Shown here: piece after piece, positions 12,666-20,967 of the stretch
Layout of the letters: each line of letters opens with the position of its first letter
Position numbering within the stretch: position 1 is the stretch's first letter
NCBI RefSeq assembly: GCF_000308055.1
Contig: NZ_CAGY01000008.1
Location: 1-64,000 of the forward strand
Reading direction: 5' to 3'
DNA from: Actinomyces sp. ph3
Lineage (GTDB): Bacteria > Actinomycetota > Actinomycetes > Actinomycetales > Actinomycetaceae
Length of the DNA stretch: 64,000 nt
Made by a program: the position numbers and the translations under genes
The notes under the pieces: generated by a model
Seen by the model: only the letters and a program-made list of their open reading frames with translations
Told to the model about the DNA's origin: nothing
Database searches by the model: none

Positions 12666-14936
12666 CTATAGGCATCCTTTCCTTCCCCGACGGTAGAGCA
12701 CCCCACCAGCAAGGGCCCCAACTCCCGCGAGCGAGATGATCAGTACACCCGGAGTGCCAGTACGAGCAACCTTTGGAGGCTTGGGTTGTTCTACGTTGAG
12801 GGTTTGCTGAGCGGCATTAATATCTCGATGGAATGCGATTCGCTGATCAGAGTGAAATAGATCTTCAAAGATGACAACGCTCTTTGCTTTGATGTCTTCT
12901 CCCTGGACATTAATCATCACCTCTGCACAGCCAGATGCTGTCTCAGCAGTGAAATCAGCTGTTCCTTCTACCGGTCGACCAGCAGCGCTCAATGGTTCAC
13001 CACTTTCTCGGTCAACCACATTTGCTTTCAGCAAGTAACGTTCCCCTGCCTCGAGACCTTCATAGCAAACCTGGTCAACGATCTTGGATGGCCCCGAGCG
13101 ACCAATGACTTGGTCACCATCACCTCCATCGCGAGCACGTGTTGCTAGGCGAATGATCGAGGGCGCTTGTAGCGTGTACTGTTCGTGCGGATCCTCGACG
13201 CTGGAACGGAAGGCTTCAACGCGCCCGTCACCATCAAACTCTGTTGTAAACACGTAGGTTCCGATGCGTTGCGGGTCCACTGCGAATCGAAGATCACCAA
13301 GCGATGGATAGTATCCATTCCTTGCAGGAACCTCGACAGCTCCAATTTCTTCTGCTTTTTCCCGGTTTTCTTCAAGAACCTCAAGCCCTTGGGGGAAGAA
13401 AAGCAGACGATGACGCATGTGCGATGTGTCGGCAGCGATTCTTTCAGAACCATTCCAATAAGTGTGTCTTTCCGGGAAGCCGCTAACCCATAGATCATCG
13501 ATTAAGAAGTCTCCCCCATTGGTCTCTTTGAGCTGTGCGGCAGAGTGAATCTGGATCTTCCAGGGAATCACTTGCGTTTCATGAGTGAGTCCCAGCTGAT
13601 CGGCCCAATCGGCGTGGATAAGGGGAGAGTATTGTCCCTGGGCTTCTTTACGCACCCTCCATACCCAAGAAACAAATCCTGGTTTTGCCTGTCCTTCAGG
13701 AAGAGGAATACTGACCTGGCGCTCCCCTTCTCCTCGAAAAATGACCGTTGTGCTTCCAAGAACTCGCATATCCTTCGAGATGAAACGTGTATCCAAAGGC
13801 TCATTTGGAGGTTCGGTCCCCAGATCGTAAGCAGTCCCTTCGAAGGCGACCGGTATCGGTCCGTGCTCATCATTGATCCACTTTCCATCACCGTAATTGG
13901 GGTCCGCAAAGGCCGTGACAGTATCGCTCAGGGTATTGTCCTTCACGCTGGTTTGGTCTACTTGTGATCGTCCCATTGGCTGAAAGTCCATGAGCACCTT
14001 CCAGGTCCCTCCCTTGAGGCGCTTTTCTTCCTTGTCGCCGCCTGGCCTGTTCCCGTACGAGGCCGTGTCCTGAGTCGCCGGGTTAACTCCGTATTTCGTG
14101 AGTGTAGAGCGCACAGGGTTTTCGTAGTTTCCTACCCATTTCACGGTTCCATTACCGGTTGCTTCCCACTCAAGACTCAGGGCATTTCCTTGCGTTTCTC
14201 CATCCCATTGACTGGTTCCCGTGGAAGTGAAACGTGCAGGACCAATAAGCATGAGGTGGAGTTTCAGTTTTGGAATCCACTCCCCTTTTTCATTCTTCAC
14301 GCCGAGGTCTTTAAGTACGCCAGTGCGAGGAGTCTGGGTTTCTACGCTTCCATTTTCGTAGGTCGTAACAGCTGATTCCTTTGCTTGACGCACGTAATCT
14401 TTTGCCCTGTCGAAAACTTGCGGCAGCTGATGTCGTACGCCGTCAACCAAACTGTTGACGGAATCTTGAGTGTTCTTCCCCGACTGGTCTCCTTCAAAAT
14501 TCGCGTGAATCAGGAATGAGAGCGCCGCACGGTTTTCCTGGTGTCGATCATCCTGGTAGCGATCAAGAAGCCATGCCATTTGCGCGGTCGAAAGATCAAG
14601 CTCATCCGGCCCCCAGCGCTTGGACTCTCCCAAATCTGTAATCGATGCGGTGTCCTGAGGCTTGGGGTTTGCTCGCCACATGTGTGTGCACCACACCGGG
14701 TAACGCGTCTCAACGTTGTGCGGTGCGGTGTAAGCCCCCAGCCAAAATCCTCCAACAGATTGCGCTCCAACGCCTTTAACGTACATACCGTTTCCTTCAA
14801 AGAGCGCGTGCGCCGGCTGTGGATTCAACGCAAGTCCGCTGAGAGTTCCAATTGCCGTTGCAAAGACCAGTGCAACAGTTCCCTTTCTTGCACGATGCAC
14901 CCAGCCTTTTTGAATATTCGGATGCCTCCCGATCAT
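12666..14936 (-). CDS. VaFE-type surface protein with VARTG sorting signal
   Basis: A secreted 756-residue protein. Basic N-terminus plus hydrophobic stretch ending PAHA gives a signal peptide cleaved near residue 45. The N-terminal domain has a WCTHMW segment (Cys83), which recalls thioester adhesin domains, but I cannot confirm the Cys-Gln pair. A VaFE-like beta-sandwich (about 590-715; DQVCYEGLEAGERY, then IAFHRDINAA) precedes a Pro-Lys stretch, VARTG, a membrane helix and a basic tail (RRGRKG). That is the layout of a sortase-anchored protein, although VARTG differs from LPXTG. Start supported by AAAGGAA 6 nt upstream. No sortase gene lies next to it. Likely an adhesin or stalk protein (inference). 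Confidence 0.75.
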   Translation of the reverse strand: MIGRHPNIQKGWVHRARKGTVALVFATAIGTLSGLALNPQPAHALFEGNGMYVKGVGAQSVGGFWLGAYTAPHNVETRYPVWCTHMWRANPKPQDTASITDLGESKRWGPDELDLSTAQMAWLLDRYQDDRHQENRAALSFLIHANFEGDQSGKNTQDSVNSLVDGVRHQLPQVFDRAKDYVRQAKESAVTTYENGSVETQTPRTGVLKDLGVKNEKGEWIPKLKLHLMLIGPARFTSTGTSQWDGETQGNALSLEWEATGNGTVKWVGNYENPVRSTLTKYGVNPATQDTASYGNRPGGDKEEKRLKGGTWKVLMDFQPMGRSQVDQTSVKDNTLSDTVTAFADPNYGDGKWINDEHGPIPVAFEGTAYDLGTEPPNEPLDTRFISKDMRVLGSTTVIFRGEGERQVSIPLPEGQAKPGFVSWVWRVRKEAQGQYSPLIHADWADQLGLTHETQVIPWKIQIHSAAQLKETNGGDFLIDDLWVSGFPERHTYWNGSERIAADTSHMRHRLLFFPQGLEVLEENREKAEEIGAVEVPARNGYYPSLGDLRFAVDPQRIGTYVFTTEFDGDGRVEAFRSSVEDPHEQYTLQAPSIIRLATRARDGGDGDQVIGRSGPSKIVDQVCYEGLEAGERYLLKANVVDRESGEPLSAAGRPVEGTADFTAETASGCAEVMINVQGEDIKAKSVVIFEDLFHSDQRIAFHRDINAAQQTLNVEQPKPPKVARTGTPGVLIISLAGVGALAGGVLYRRGRKGCL

Positions 14937-15136
14937 GGATCATTCCTTTCGCAATCAGTGGAGGTCGCTCCTCCATGATGCGAGGGTATGAGGATGCCTC
15001 ATCGCTTCGGGACGAGGATGCAAAATCTGTGGATAACTAGTTTCTGAGCTTGACCTGTGGACAAAGTTGCTGCTCAAACAACGCGAAATCTCATCCAGCG
15101 ATCAGCCCATGATCGAACAGCGCTACGGATAAAGCA

Positions 15137-15165
15137 CTGCCCGCGCTGCTGAGCAGCGCGGGCAG
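15137..15165 (-). terminator. Terminator after the first GH87-like gene
   Basis: A 13-bp perfect GC-rich stem (15137-15149 with 15153-15165) with a 3-nt loop, 34 nt past the stop codon. The T tract is poor. The stem closely resembles the one after the second paralogue, as expected if terminators were duplicated with the genes. Confidence 0.7.
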
Positions 15166-15199
15166 CAAAACGAAGGTTTAACGACGTTAGCCGCGCACC

Positions 15200-17344
15200 T
15201 CACTTATGCGACCAGAAACGAACCACCGTTTGAGGCTGGCTAGGATCTTGGAATGATCGAGCCATCTCCCCCTGATAGGCGTAGTCATCAGAAAAACGAG
15301 TGGAGGATGTCGGCAAGTACTGCGGGTCATCACCAAGGACAAAGTTGTAAACCTTCTTGTTGCCTTCCCACGAGAACTCCATACCATCATTGATCTGAAC
15401 ACCATCAGCCTTAGGAGTCCAGTAACGATGAGTCTTTCCATCAACCGGATTCAGTCGATCTCCGTCCCACCAGTAGAGGGCGTAATTCGCATCTTCAGGG
15501 ATACCGCGATCAACCTTGCCATTGACGCGAGCATAGTTCACAACCAGATGCTGAGGCTCGTAGCCATCCCCGTCTCTGCGTGGATTATTGCCAATGCTCA
15601 TACCGCGAAGTTTCATCTCTTCGGCATTGAATGCGAAGTCTGAGCGGACATCCTCTGCAAAAGGACGAACGATGATGTTGTCATTGAGATCAACGCCGGC
15701 AATACGACCGTTAACCTGAACTTCTTGGAAGTCGATCGCGCCGCGAGAGTTACCGTAGTAGTCATCTTTCGTTCCACTGCGAACAATCTTGTTGCGCTGA
15801 ATGCTGGCCCTCTTGTTCAAGGTCAAGTTCCAGTCAAAATTATGACCACCAAACACGGTGTTCAGACGAATACCAGCACCTTCAAAATTCCCCGTAATGA
15901 GGTTGTTCTCTGCCTTCTGTCCCGATCCGCCAAAGAAGCCAATCCCACCTGCACGCCAACCGAGCTCGATCGTGTTGTGAGTGAACTCAATATTGTCGGT
16001 ATGACGAGCGTTCGATACATACTGGACAGGCTCACCGGGTTGAGACTGTGCATGACTCGACCACGACGCAAGGCCATCATCACCATTTCCACGAATATTG
16101 GAATTGCGCACAGCCGAGTTCCGGCTTCCCTGAGAGTAATTCAGACCATCGGCGAAGTTATTGCGAATACGGGAGTGCTCGACCAGCATGTGCTCCGTGT
16201 ATTGCATGTTTTTCTCGTCGACATAGTCACCCATCCAGAAACCGCACTCAAAATGTTCGATCCAGAGGTTTTCAAACCGAGAATTCTTGGTAACTCCCTG
16301 GAATCCCTTGTAGTTCGCCCCTTCGTTATAACGGGACTTGAGATTAGTCGACATGTAGAAGTCTCGGACCTGAAGGTCATGGCTGGTATGTTCAAGAACA
16401 ATTCCACCGCTGGCCCTATTCGGGTTACGGAAGAAGACATTCGTGTACCAGATACCCGCACCTTGGATCGTCAGTTTGTGGTTGTCATTCGGAGAATGGT
16501 GGATTGCAAGCTGACGATCAAACTCGAAGGTTCCGCGCGGGATATACAGTGTCTTGTTCTCATCCGAGGCGCGTCTTAGAGCTGCCAAGAACGCATCAGA
16601 ATCATCTTTTCCATCATTGGGGCGCGCATAAACCTTACGAGTTTCCCAAACACCCGGTGCTTTCTCTTCAGTGACCGTCAAGTCATCATCAGTGATGCTC
16701 ACAGAGTTATCAGGACGCTGAATTTCCGGAAGAGCTTGCTCAAGCTCAACAAAGTCAATGCCGTAGGCATGGCCTTCGGTCCCTGTACGGACGACGCTGA
16801 TCCTGTCTCCCGGGTTCACCTGACGGTTAAGAAGACCGTGAACCTCATCAAAAAGGAATCGTGCGTGCGCCGGACCATTACCGGGATCCTTCTGCCATTC
16901 CTCGTCATAAACCTTGCTCTTTTGAACATACTGGTACGCACTTTCTGACGAGAGATTAAAAGTGGCAGCAGTTTCGCCGTTGACACGAATATCAACGCTT
17001 CCGGCCGTGTGATCAGGAAGAGTGAATCGAAGATCAATCGCATTCCCAGGAACTTCGGCAGTGAAGCTCACTGAAGAATCCTTGCCTTCGAGCTCGACGT
17101 AGGACTGTTCACCGGCCTCAATCGCTGTTGAGTCAAGCATTTCGTTAACCGACTGACTCTCATCAAGCGAGACGACGTGTGCACGGTCAAGCTGGCCACG
17201 CTCGGCCTCGTAACGGGTATAGGGGAAGGAAGCCCCGTAGGTCGTGTCGTCACCGGCAGCGACGGCACTGTTACCGCCCAGTGAAGGCACCATTGCAATG
17301 ACGGCAGCCGCGCCAACTGCTCCCACAATCTTTCGGTGTTTCAT
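15200..17344 (-). CDS. Secreted beta-helix glycoside hydrolase, GH87-like (paralogue 1)
   Basis: A 714-residue secreted protein. A signal peptide (MKHRKIVGAVG... to about residue 30) is followed by a carbohydrate-binding-like beta-sandwich opening with YTRYEAERG (about 40-200), then a right-handed beta-helix. The helix begins with the pectate-lyase-superfamily pattern NDGKDDSDAFLAAL and a PRGTFEF strand, and carries FADGLN and GNGDDGLASWS, where I expect the catalytic aspartates of GH87 (alpha-1,3-glucanase/mycodextranase). Substrate is inferred: alpha-1,3-glucan of dental plaque or fungi would fit. No wall anchor, so probably released. The ATG at 17344 has AAGGAAG upstream, identical to its paralogue at 17751-19889. 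Confidence 0.75.
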   Translation of the reverse strand: MKHRKIVGAVGAAAVIAMVPSLGGNSAVAAGDDTTYGASFPYTRYEAERGQLDRAHVVSLDESQSVNEMLDSTAIEAGEQSYVELEGKDSSVSFTAEVPGNAIDLRFTLPDHTAGSVDIRVNGETAATFNLSSESAYQYVQKSKVYDEEWQKDPGNGPAHARFLFDEVHGLLNRQVNPGDRISVVRTGTEGHAYGIDFVELEQALPEIQRPDNSVSITDDDLTVTEEKAPGVWETRKVYARPNDGKDDSDAFLAALRRASDENKTLYIPRGTFEFDRQLAIHHSPNDNHKLTIQGAGIWYTNVFFRNPNRASGGIVLEHTSHDLQVRDFYMSTNLKSRYNEGANYKGFQGVTKNSRFENLWIEHFECGFWMGDYVDEKNMQYTEHMLVEHSRIRNNFADGLNYSQGSRNSAVRNSNIRGNGDDGLASWSSHAQSQPGEPVQYVSNARHTDNIEFTHNTIELGWRAGGIGFFGGSGQKAENNLITGNFEGAGIRLNTVFGGHNFDWNLTLNKRASIQRNKIVRSGTKDDYYGNSRGAIDFQEVQVNGRIAGVDLNDNIIVRPFAEDVRSDFAFNAEEMKLRGMSIGNNPRRDGDGYEPQHLVVNYARVNGKVDRGIPEDANYALYWWDGDRLNPVDGKTHRYWTPKADGVQINDGMEFSWEGNKKVYNFVLGDDPQYLPTSSTRFSDDYAYQGEMARSFQDPSQPQTVVRFWSHK

Positions 17345-17686
17345 GAAGAAGTTCTTCCTTTGTATCGGCAGCGACACGACTTCCGCATATGAGATTGCGA
17401 AATTTGGTCGCCTCTAGGTGTCGAGATAGGCAGCCCGACCGTTTTTCGGTTATGAGAAGGCCTATACGTTTTCAACCTTAAGGAAGCTTCGTGGGAGCAT
17501 TTGTAAAAGAATCTTGATTCGGACTCATCATCTGCTACAAGATTTCTGCACGAATTCTTATTAATTACTTATACATTTCGATGCGCATCACTCACGCATT
17601 AATTGCGCATCATGATGCGTAATCTTGGCAGTCAAAAATGAGAAATATACGAATTAATTGCTGATTCGTTGAGTATGGATAAAGGT
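17345..17686 (-). promoter_or_regulatory. Upstream region of GH87-like gene 1 with palindromic operators
   Basis: No gene is seen in this 340-nt gap. Two palindromes lie 236-275 nt before the start codon: GATGCGCATC (17580-17589) and CGCATCATGATGCG (17606-17619, perfect). Between them and the gene, blocks matching the upstream region of paralogue 2 continue (AATTCTTA, CATCTGCT, GGCCTAT). The half-site CGCATC recurs in both promoters, so a shared regulator is likely (inference). Confidence 0.55.
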
Positions 17687-17716
17687 GTGCCCGCACTGCG
17701 AGGGCAGCGCGGGCAC
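17687..17716 (-). terminator. Terminator after GH87-like gene 2
   Basis: A 13-bp stem with one A-C mismatch (17687-17699 with 17704-17716) and a GAGG loop, 35 nt past the stop of the second paralogue. Its sequence parallels the terminator at 15137-15165. Confidence 0.7.
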
Positions 17717-17750
17717 GGAGAGTGAATAATTGCGGCGGATGCCGCCACAC

Positions 17751-19889
17751 TCACTTAAGCGACCAGAAACGGATCACTGTTTGAGGCTGGTTCGGATCTT
17801 GGAAAGACTGAGCCATCTCACCCTGATAGTTGTAGTCATCCAAGAAACGAGTCGAGGAAATCGGCAAATACTCCGGCTTGTCACCAGGGGTGAAGTTATA
17901 GACCTTCCTGTTACCTTCCCATGAAAACTCCATACCATCATTGATCTGAACACCATCAGCCTTGGGGATCCAGTAACGATGAGTCTTGCCATCAACGGGA
18001 TTGTTTCTGTCACCGTCCCACCAGAAAAGGCCATAATTCGTATCCTCAGCAAGACCGCGGTCGACCTTGCCATTGACGCGAGCGTAGTTCACAACCAGAT
18101 GCTGAGGCTCATAACCGTCCCAGTCACGACGCGGGTTGTCGCCGACGTGCATCCCCCGCGAGTTCAGTTGCTCATCATTGAATGCGAAGTCCGAACGAAT
18201 ATCTTCTGCAAAGGGACGAACGATAATGTTGTCCTTCACATCGATATTCAGAATTGTTCCCCACATCTCTTGGAAGTCGATCGCGCCGCGAGAGTTACCG
18301 TAGTAGTCATCTTTCGTTCCACTGCGCACAATCTTGTTGCGCTGAATACTGATGCGCCTGTTCCGTTCCTTATTGAAGTAAAAGTTATGGCCGGGGAAAA
18401 CAGTATTCAAGCGAATACCGGCACCCTCGAAATTACCAGTGATCAGGTTGTTCTCTGCCTTGTGACCAACGCCGCCAAAGAAACCGATACCACCGGCACG
18501 CCAACCGAGCTCAATCGTGTTGTGAGTAAACTCGTTGTTTTGGGTAACCCTGGACCTGGATTCGTACTGCTCTGGGTCCCCGGGCTGTGACTTCGTCTGG
18601 CTCGCCCACGAGGCAAGGCCATCATCACCATTTCCGCGAATATTCGAATTACGAACAGCGGAATCACGGGTTCCCTGAGAGTAGTTCAAGCCATCCGCAA
18701 AATTGTTGCGAATACGGGAATGGTCCACCAGCATTCGCTCGGTGTACTTGAGCTTGTCATAGTTAACGTCTTCACCAATCCAGAAGCCGCACTCAAAGTG
18801 CTCAATCCACAGGTTTATAAACTGTGAATCCTTCGTAACGCCCTGGAAACCCTTGTACTTCGCCTTTTCATCATGACGAGAGACAAGATTCGAATCCTCA
18901 TAGAAGTCGCGGAAAGTCAGGTGGTGAGACGTATGTTCTAAGTCAAAACCGCCTTCTTTTTTACCCGACTTCGTAAAGTGGATATTCGTGTACCAGATAC
19001 CCGCGCCCTGGATTACTAATTGGTGGTTATCCTTCGGAGAATGCCGGATCACAAGCTGGCGATCAAACTCAAAGGTTCCACGCGGAATGTACAGAGTCTT
19101 GTTTTCCTCCGAGGCGCGCTTTAGGGCTGCTAGGAAAGCTTCGGAGTCGTCCCGGCCATCATTGGCCCATGCATGAACCGAACGAGTCTGGGATTCCCCC
19201 GGTTTCACTTCTTCAGTGACTGTCAAATCATCATCGGTAACACTCACCGAATTACCGGGACGCGGAATCTCTGGAAGAGCCTGCTCAAGCTCAACGAAGT
19301 CAATTCCCATGGATTGTTTCTTGCCATCCGTACGGACGACACTGATCGTGTCACCAGGGTTCACCTGCCGATTAAGCAGGCCGTGGACCTCATCAAAAAG
19401 GAATCGGGCATGTGCCGGGCCATTACGAGGGTCTTTATACCGTTCTTCGTCATAGACCTTGCTGCCCTGGACGTACTGGTATGCACTCTCAGAAGAAAGA
19501 TTGAAGCTGGCAGCAGTTTGACCATTGACGCGAATATCAACGCTTCCGCTCTCATGATCGGGAAGACTAAAACGCAGGTCGATCGCGTTTGCGGGAACCT
19601 CAGCGGTGAAGTTTACGGACGAATCCTGCCCCCACAGCTCAACGTAGGACTGCTCCCCTGCCTCGATTGCCTTCGAATCAAGCATTTTGTTCACAGGCAG
19701 GCTCTCGTCAAGCGAGACAACGTGTGCACGGTCAAGCCAGCCACGCTCGGCCTCGTAACGGGTATAAGGGAAGGAAGCGCCATAGGTCCAGTCCCCATCG
19801 TCTGCCACGGCACCGGTTGCACTCAAGGTGGGAACCATGGCGATAGCGGCAGCGGCGCCAACTGCTCCCACAATCTTTCGGTGTTTCAT
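17751..19889 (-). CDS. Secreted beta-helix glycoside hydrolase, GH87-like (paralogue 2)
   Basis: A 712-residue tandem paralogue of the preceding entry, same strand and collinear over its whole length with only small differences. It has the same signal peptide, YTRYEAERG opening of the carbohydrate-binding-like domain, NDGRDDSEAFLAAL start of the beta-helix, FADGLN and GNGDDGLASWA active-site region, and C-terminal RFWS ending. Changes cluster in loops, for example around the residues after GHNF. Even the ribosome site and first codons are conserved, so the duplication is recent or under gene conversion. Each copy keeps its own upstream palindromes and terminator, so they are separate transcription units. 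Confidence 0.75.
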   Translation of the reverse strand: MKHRKIVGAVGAAAAIAMVPTLSATGAVADDGDWTYGASFPYTRYEAERGWLDRAHVVSLDESLPVNKMLDSKAIEAGEQSYVELWGQDSSVNFTAEVPANAIDLRFSLPDHESGSVDIRVNGQTAASFNLSSESAYQYVQGSKVYDEERYKDPRNGPAHARFLFDEVHGLLNRQVNPGDTISVVRTDGKKQSMGIDFVELEQALPEIPRPGNSVSVTDDDLTVTEEVKPGESQTRSVHAWANDGRDDSEAFLAALKRASEENKTLYIPRGTFEFDRQLVIRHSPKDNHQLVIQGAGIWYTNIHFTKSGKKEGGFDLEHTSHHLTFRDFYEDSNLVSRHDEKAKYKGFQGVTKDSQFINLWIEHFECGFWIGEDVNYDKLKYTERMLVDHSRIRNNFADGLNYSQGTRDSAVRNSNIRGNGDDGLASWASQTKSQPGDPEQYESRSRVTQNNEFTHNTIELGWRAGGIGFFGGVGHKAENNLITGNFEGAGIRLNTVFPGHNFYFNKERNRRISIQRNKIVRSGTKDDYYGNSRGAIDFQEMWGTILNIDVKDNIIVRPFAEDIRSDFAFNDEQLNSRGMHVGDNPRRDWDGYEPQHLVVNYARVNGKVDRGLAEDTNYGLFWWDGDRNNPVDGKTHRYWIPKADGVQINDGMEFSWEGNRKVYNFTPGDKPEYLPISSTRFLDDYNYQGEMAQSFQDPNQPQTVIRFWSLK

Positions 19890-20377
19890 GAAGAAGTTCT
19901 TCCTTTACATCGGTCAACGACGTTGATGACCTGAAGGCGAATGCACCTAGCCACTCCCGTCGATCCTGAATATTCGATAGACCGCTTCCATGCTGTCTTC
20001 ACTGATCATTAAGGAATGGCCTATTGGGCTTTAAGATTAGGGGCGCTTTGTGAGAACGGGTATAAAGGATTCTTGAGTCAACCTTGTCATCTGCTCCACG
20101 AACTCTGCGCAAATTCTTATGGCGCACTTAGAGGTTCTGATGCGCATAATTTAGCGGATTTGCGCGCAAAGTGATGCGCATCGATGCGTAACGAATCTTT
20201 GCTTCAGGTTGCTCAGAAAGCAGGCTTCTCGAAGTCTTGGAAGCGAATATTCACCAAGTTATTTTGCTGAAAATATCTCTTTCAACATCTTTGGAGAAGA
20301 AGTTGATGAACTCTTTGTGGGACTTGTAAAAACCATCTCCGTGCAAACGGATAAAACTGTGAAGTAGCTACAGAAAA
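19890..20377 (-). promoter_or_regulatory. Upstream region of GH87-like gene 2 with palindromic operators
   Basis: No gene is seen in this ~490-nt gap. It holds a GATGCGCAT half-palindrome (20139-20147), GATGCGCATC (20173-20182) and the overlapping perfect palindrome CGCATCGATGCG (20177-20188), 250-300 nt before the ATG. These correspond in sequence and distance to those upstream of paralogue 1. The core spacing differs by 2 bp between the two promoters. The distal part, beyond about 20200, shows nothing I recognise apart from the ssrA terminator. Confidence 0.5.
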
Positions 20378-20404
20378 TCCCGAACCACCAACAGTGGTCC
20401 GGGA
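20378..20404 (-). terminator. Terminator of the tmRNA gene
   Basis: An 11-bp stem (20378-20388 with 20394-20404, one G-U pair in the RNA) with a 5-nt loop. On the minus strand it is followed by TTTTC. It lies 8 nt past the mature tmRNA end. Confidence 0.8.
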
Positions 20405-20411
20405 CTAATTG

Positions 20412-20783
20412 TGGAGATGGGGGGAATCGAACCCCCGTCCAACAGCCGACCCCGAGGTCTTCTCCGAGCGCAGTCTGCGAGTTATTTCTCAGCCCCTGGC
20501 ATCATGCAGACCTGCTACCAGATAGGCTCAGTTGATGAAGTGTCGGAGCCGTCCTACCAACACGAACGGCACCCAGTGGCTTCCTAAACGACGCCAGACA
20601 CCGGACCGGAAGCAACTTCCGGGCTGACGGACTAAAGGTTCACGCGGCAATCAGGCGGCGAGAACGTAGTCGGTGCGATTCTGTTCGGCACCTATTGGTT
20701 TGCACACATCGTTAACGAGTAGAGCATGCCTCCTCGGCTCGCTTCCCCTCGATCGACGACCGCTGTCGAAACCGATCATCCCC
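20412..20783 (-). ncRNA. ssrA: tmRNA
   Basis: Rescues ribosomes stalled on broken mRNAs together with SmpB. The 5' end at 20783 begins GGGGATGATCGGTTTCGACAG, the usual tmRNA opening. The 3' end shows a T arm (GGGGG-TTCGATT-CCCCC) and CATCTCC, which pairs with the 5' GGGGATG over 7 bp with one G-U pair. The internal frame at 20651-20689 encodes a tag ending DYVLAA. After the discriminator A the genome reads CAA, so the 3' CCA appears not to be encoded. Length about 372 nt. smpB lies 5 kb upstream on the same strand. Confidence 0.95.
20651..20689 (-). other. ssrA: tmRNA tag reading frame (AEQNRTDYVLAA)
   Basis: Twelve codons and a TGA inside the tmRNA. The peptide ends LAA, the proteolysis signal recognised by ClpXP-type proteases. 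The exact resume codon (first Ala, GCC) is inferred from frame and tag length. The tag resembles my recollection of Actinomyces tags ending RTDYVLAA. Confidence 0.8.
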
Positions 20784-20967
20784 TATTGAGTTCTTCACTC
20801 TCCGACGCCCTGCCACCACAGCAGCACAAACACCGGACTAGAAATCATACGTCCCCGCAGCAGAGCTGGCAAGAGAAACCCGAGGCCCCGCCCCCACTCC
20901 CCCGCACGCAGGCAGTCAGCGAGCCCTGGCCTCGGCAAAGAAAACCGAAGAAGAACCCAAGGAGGCC

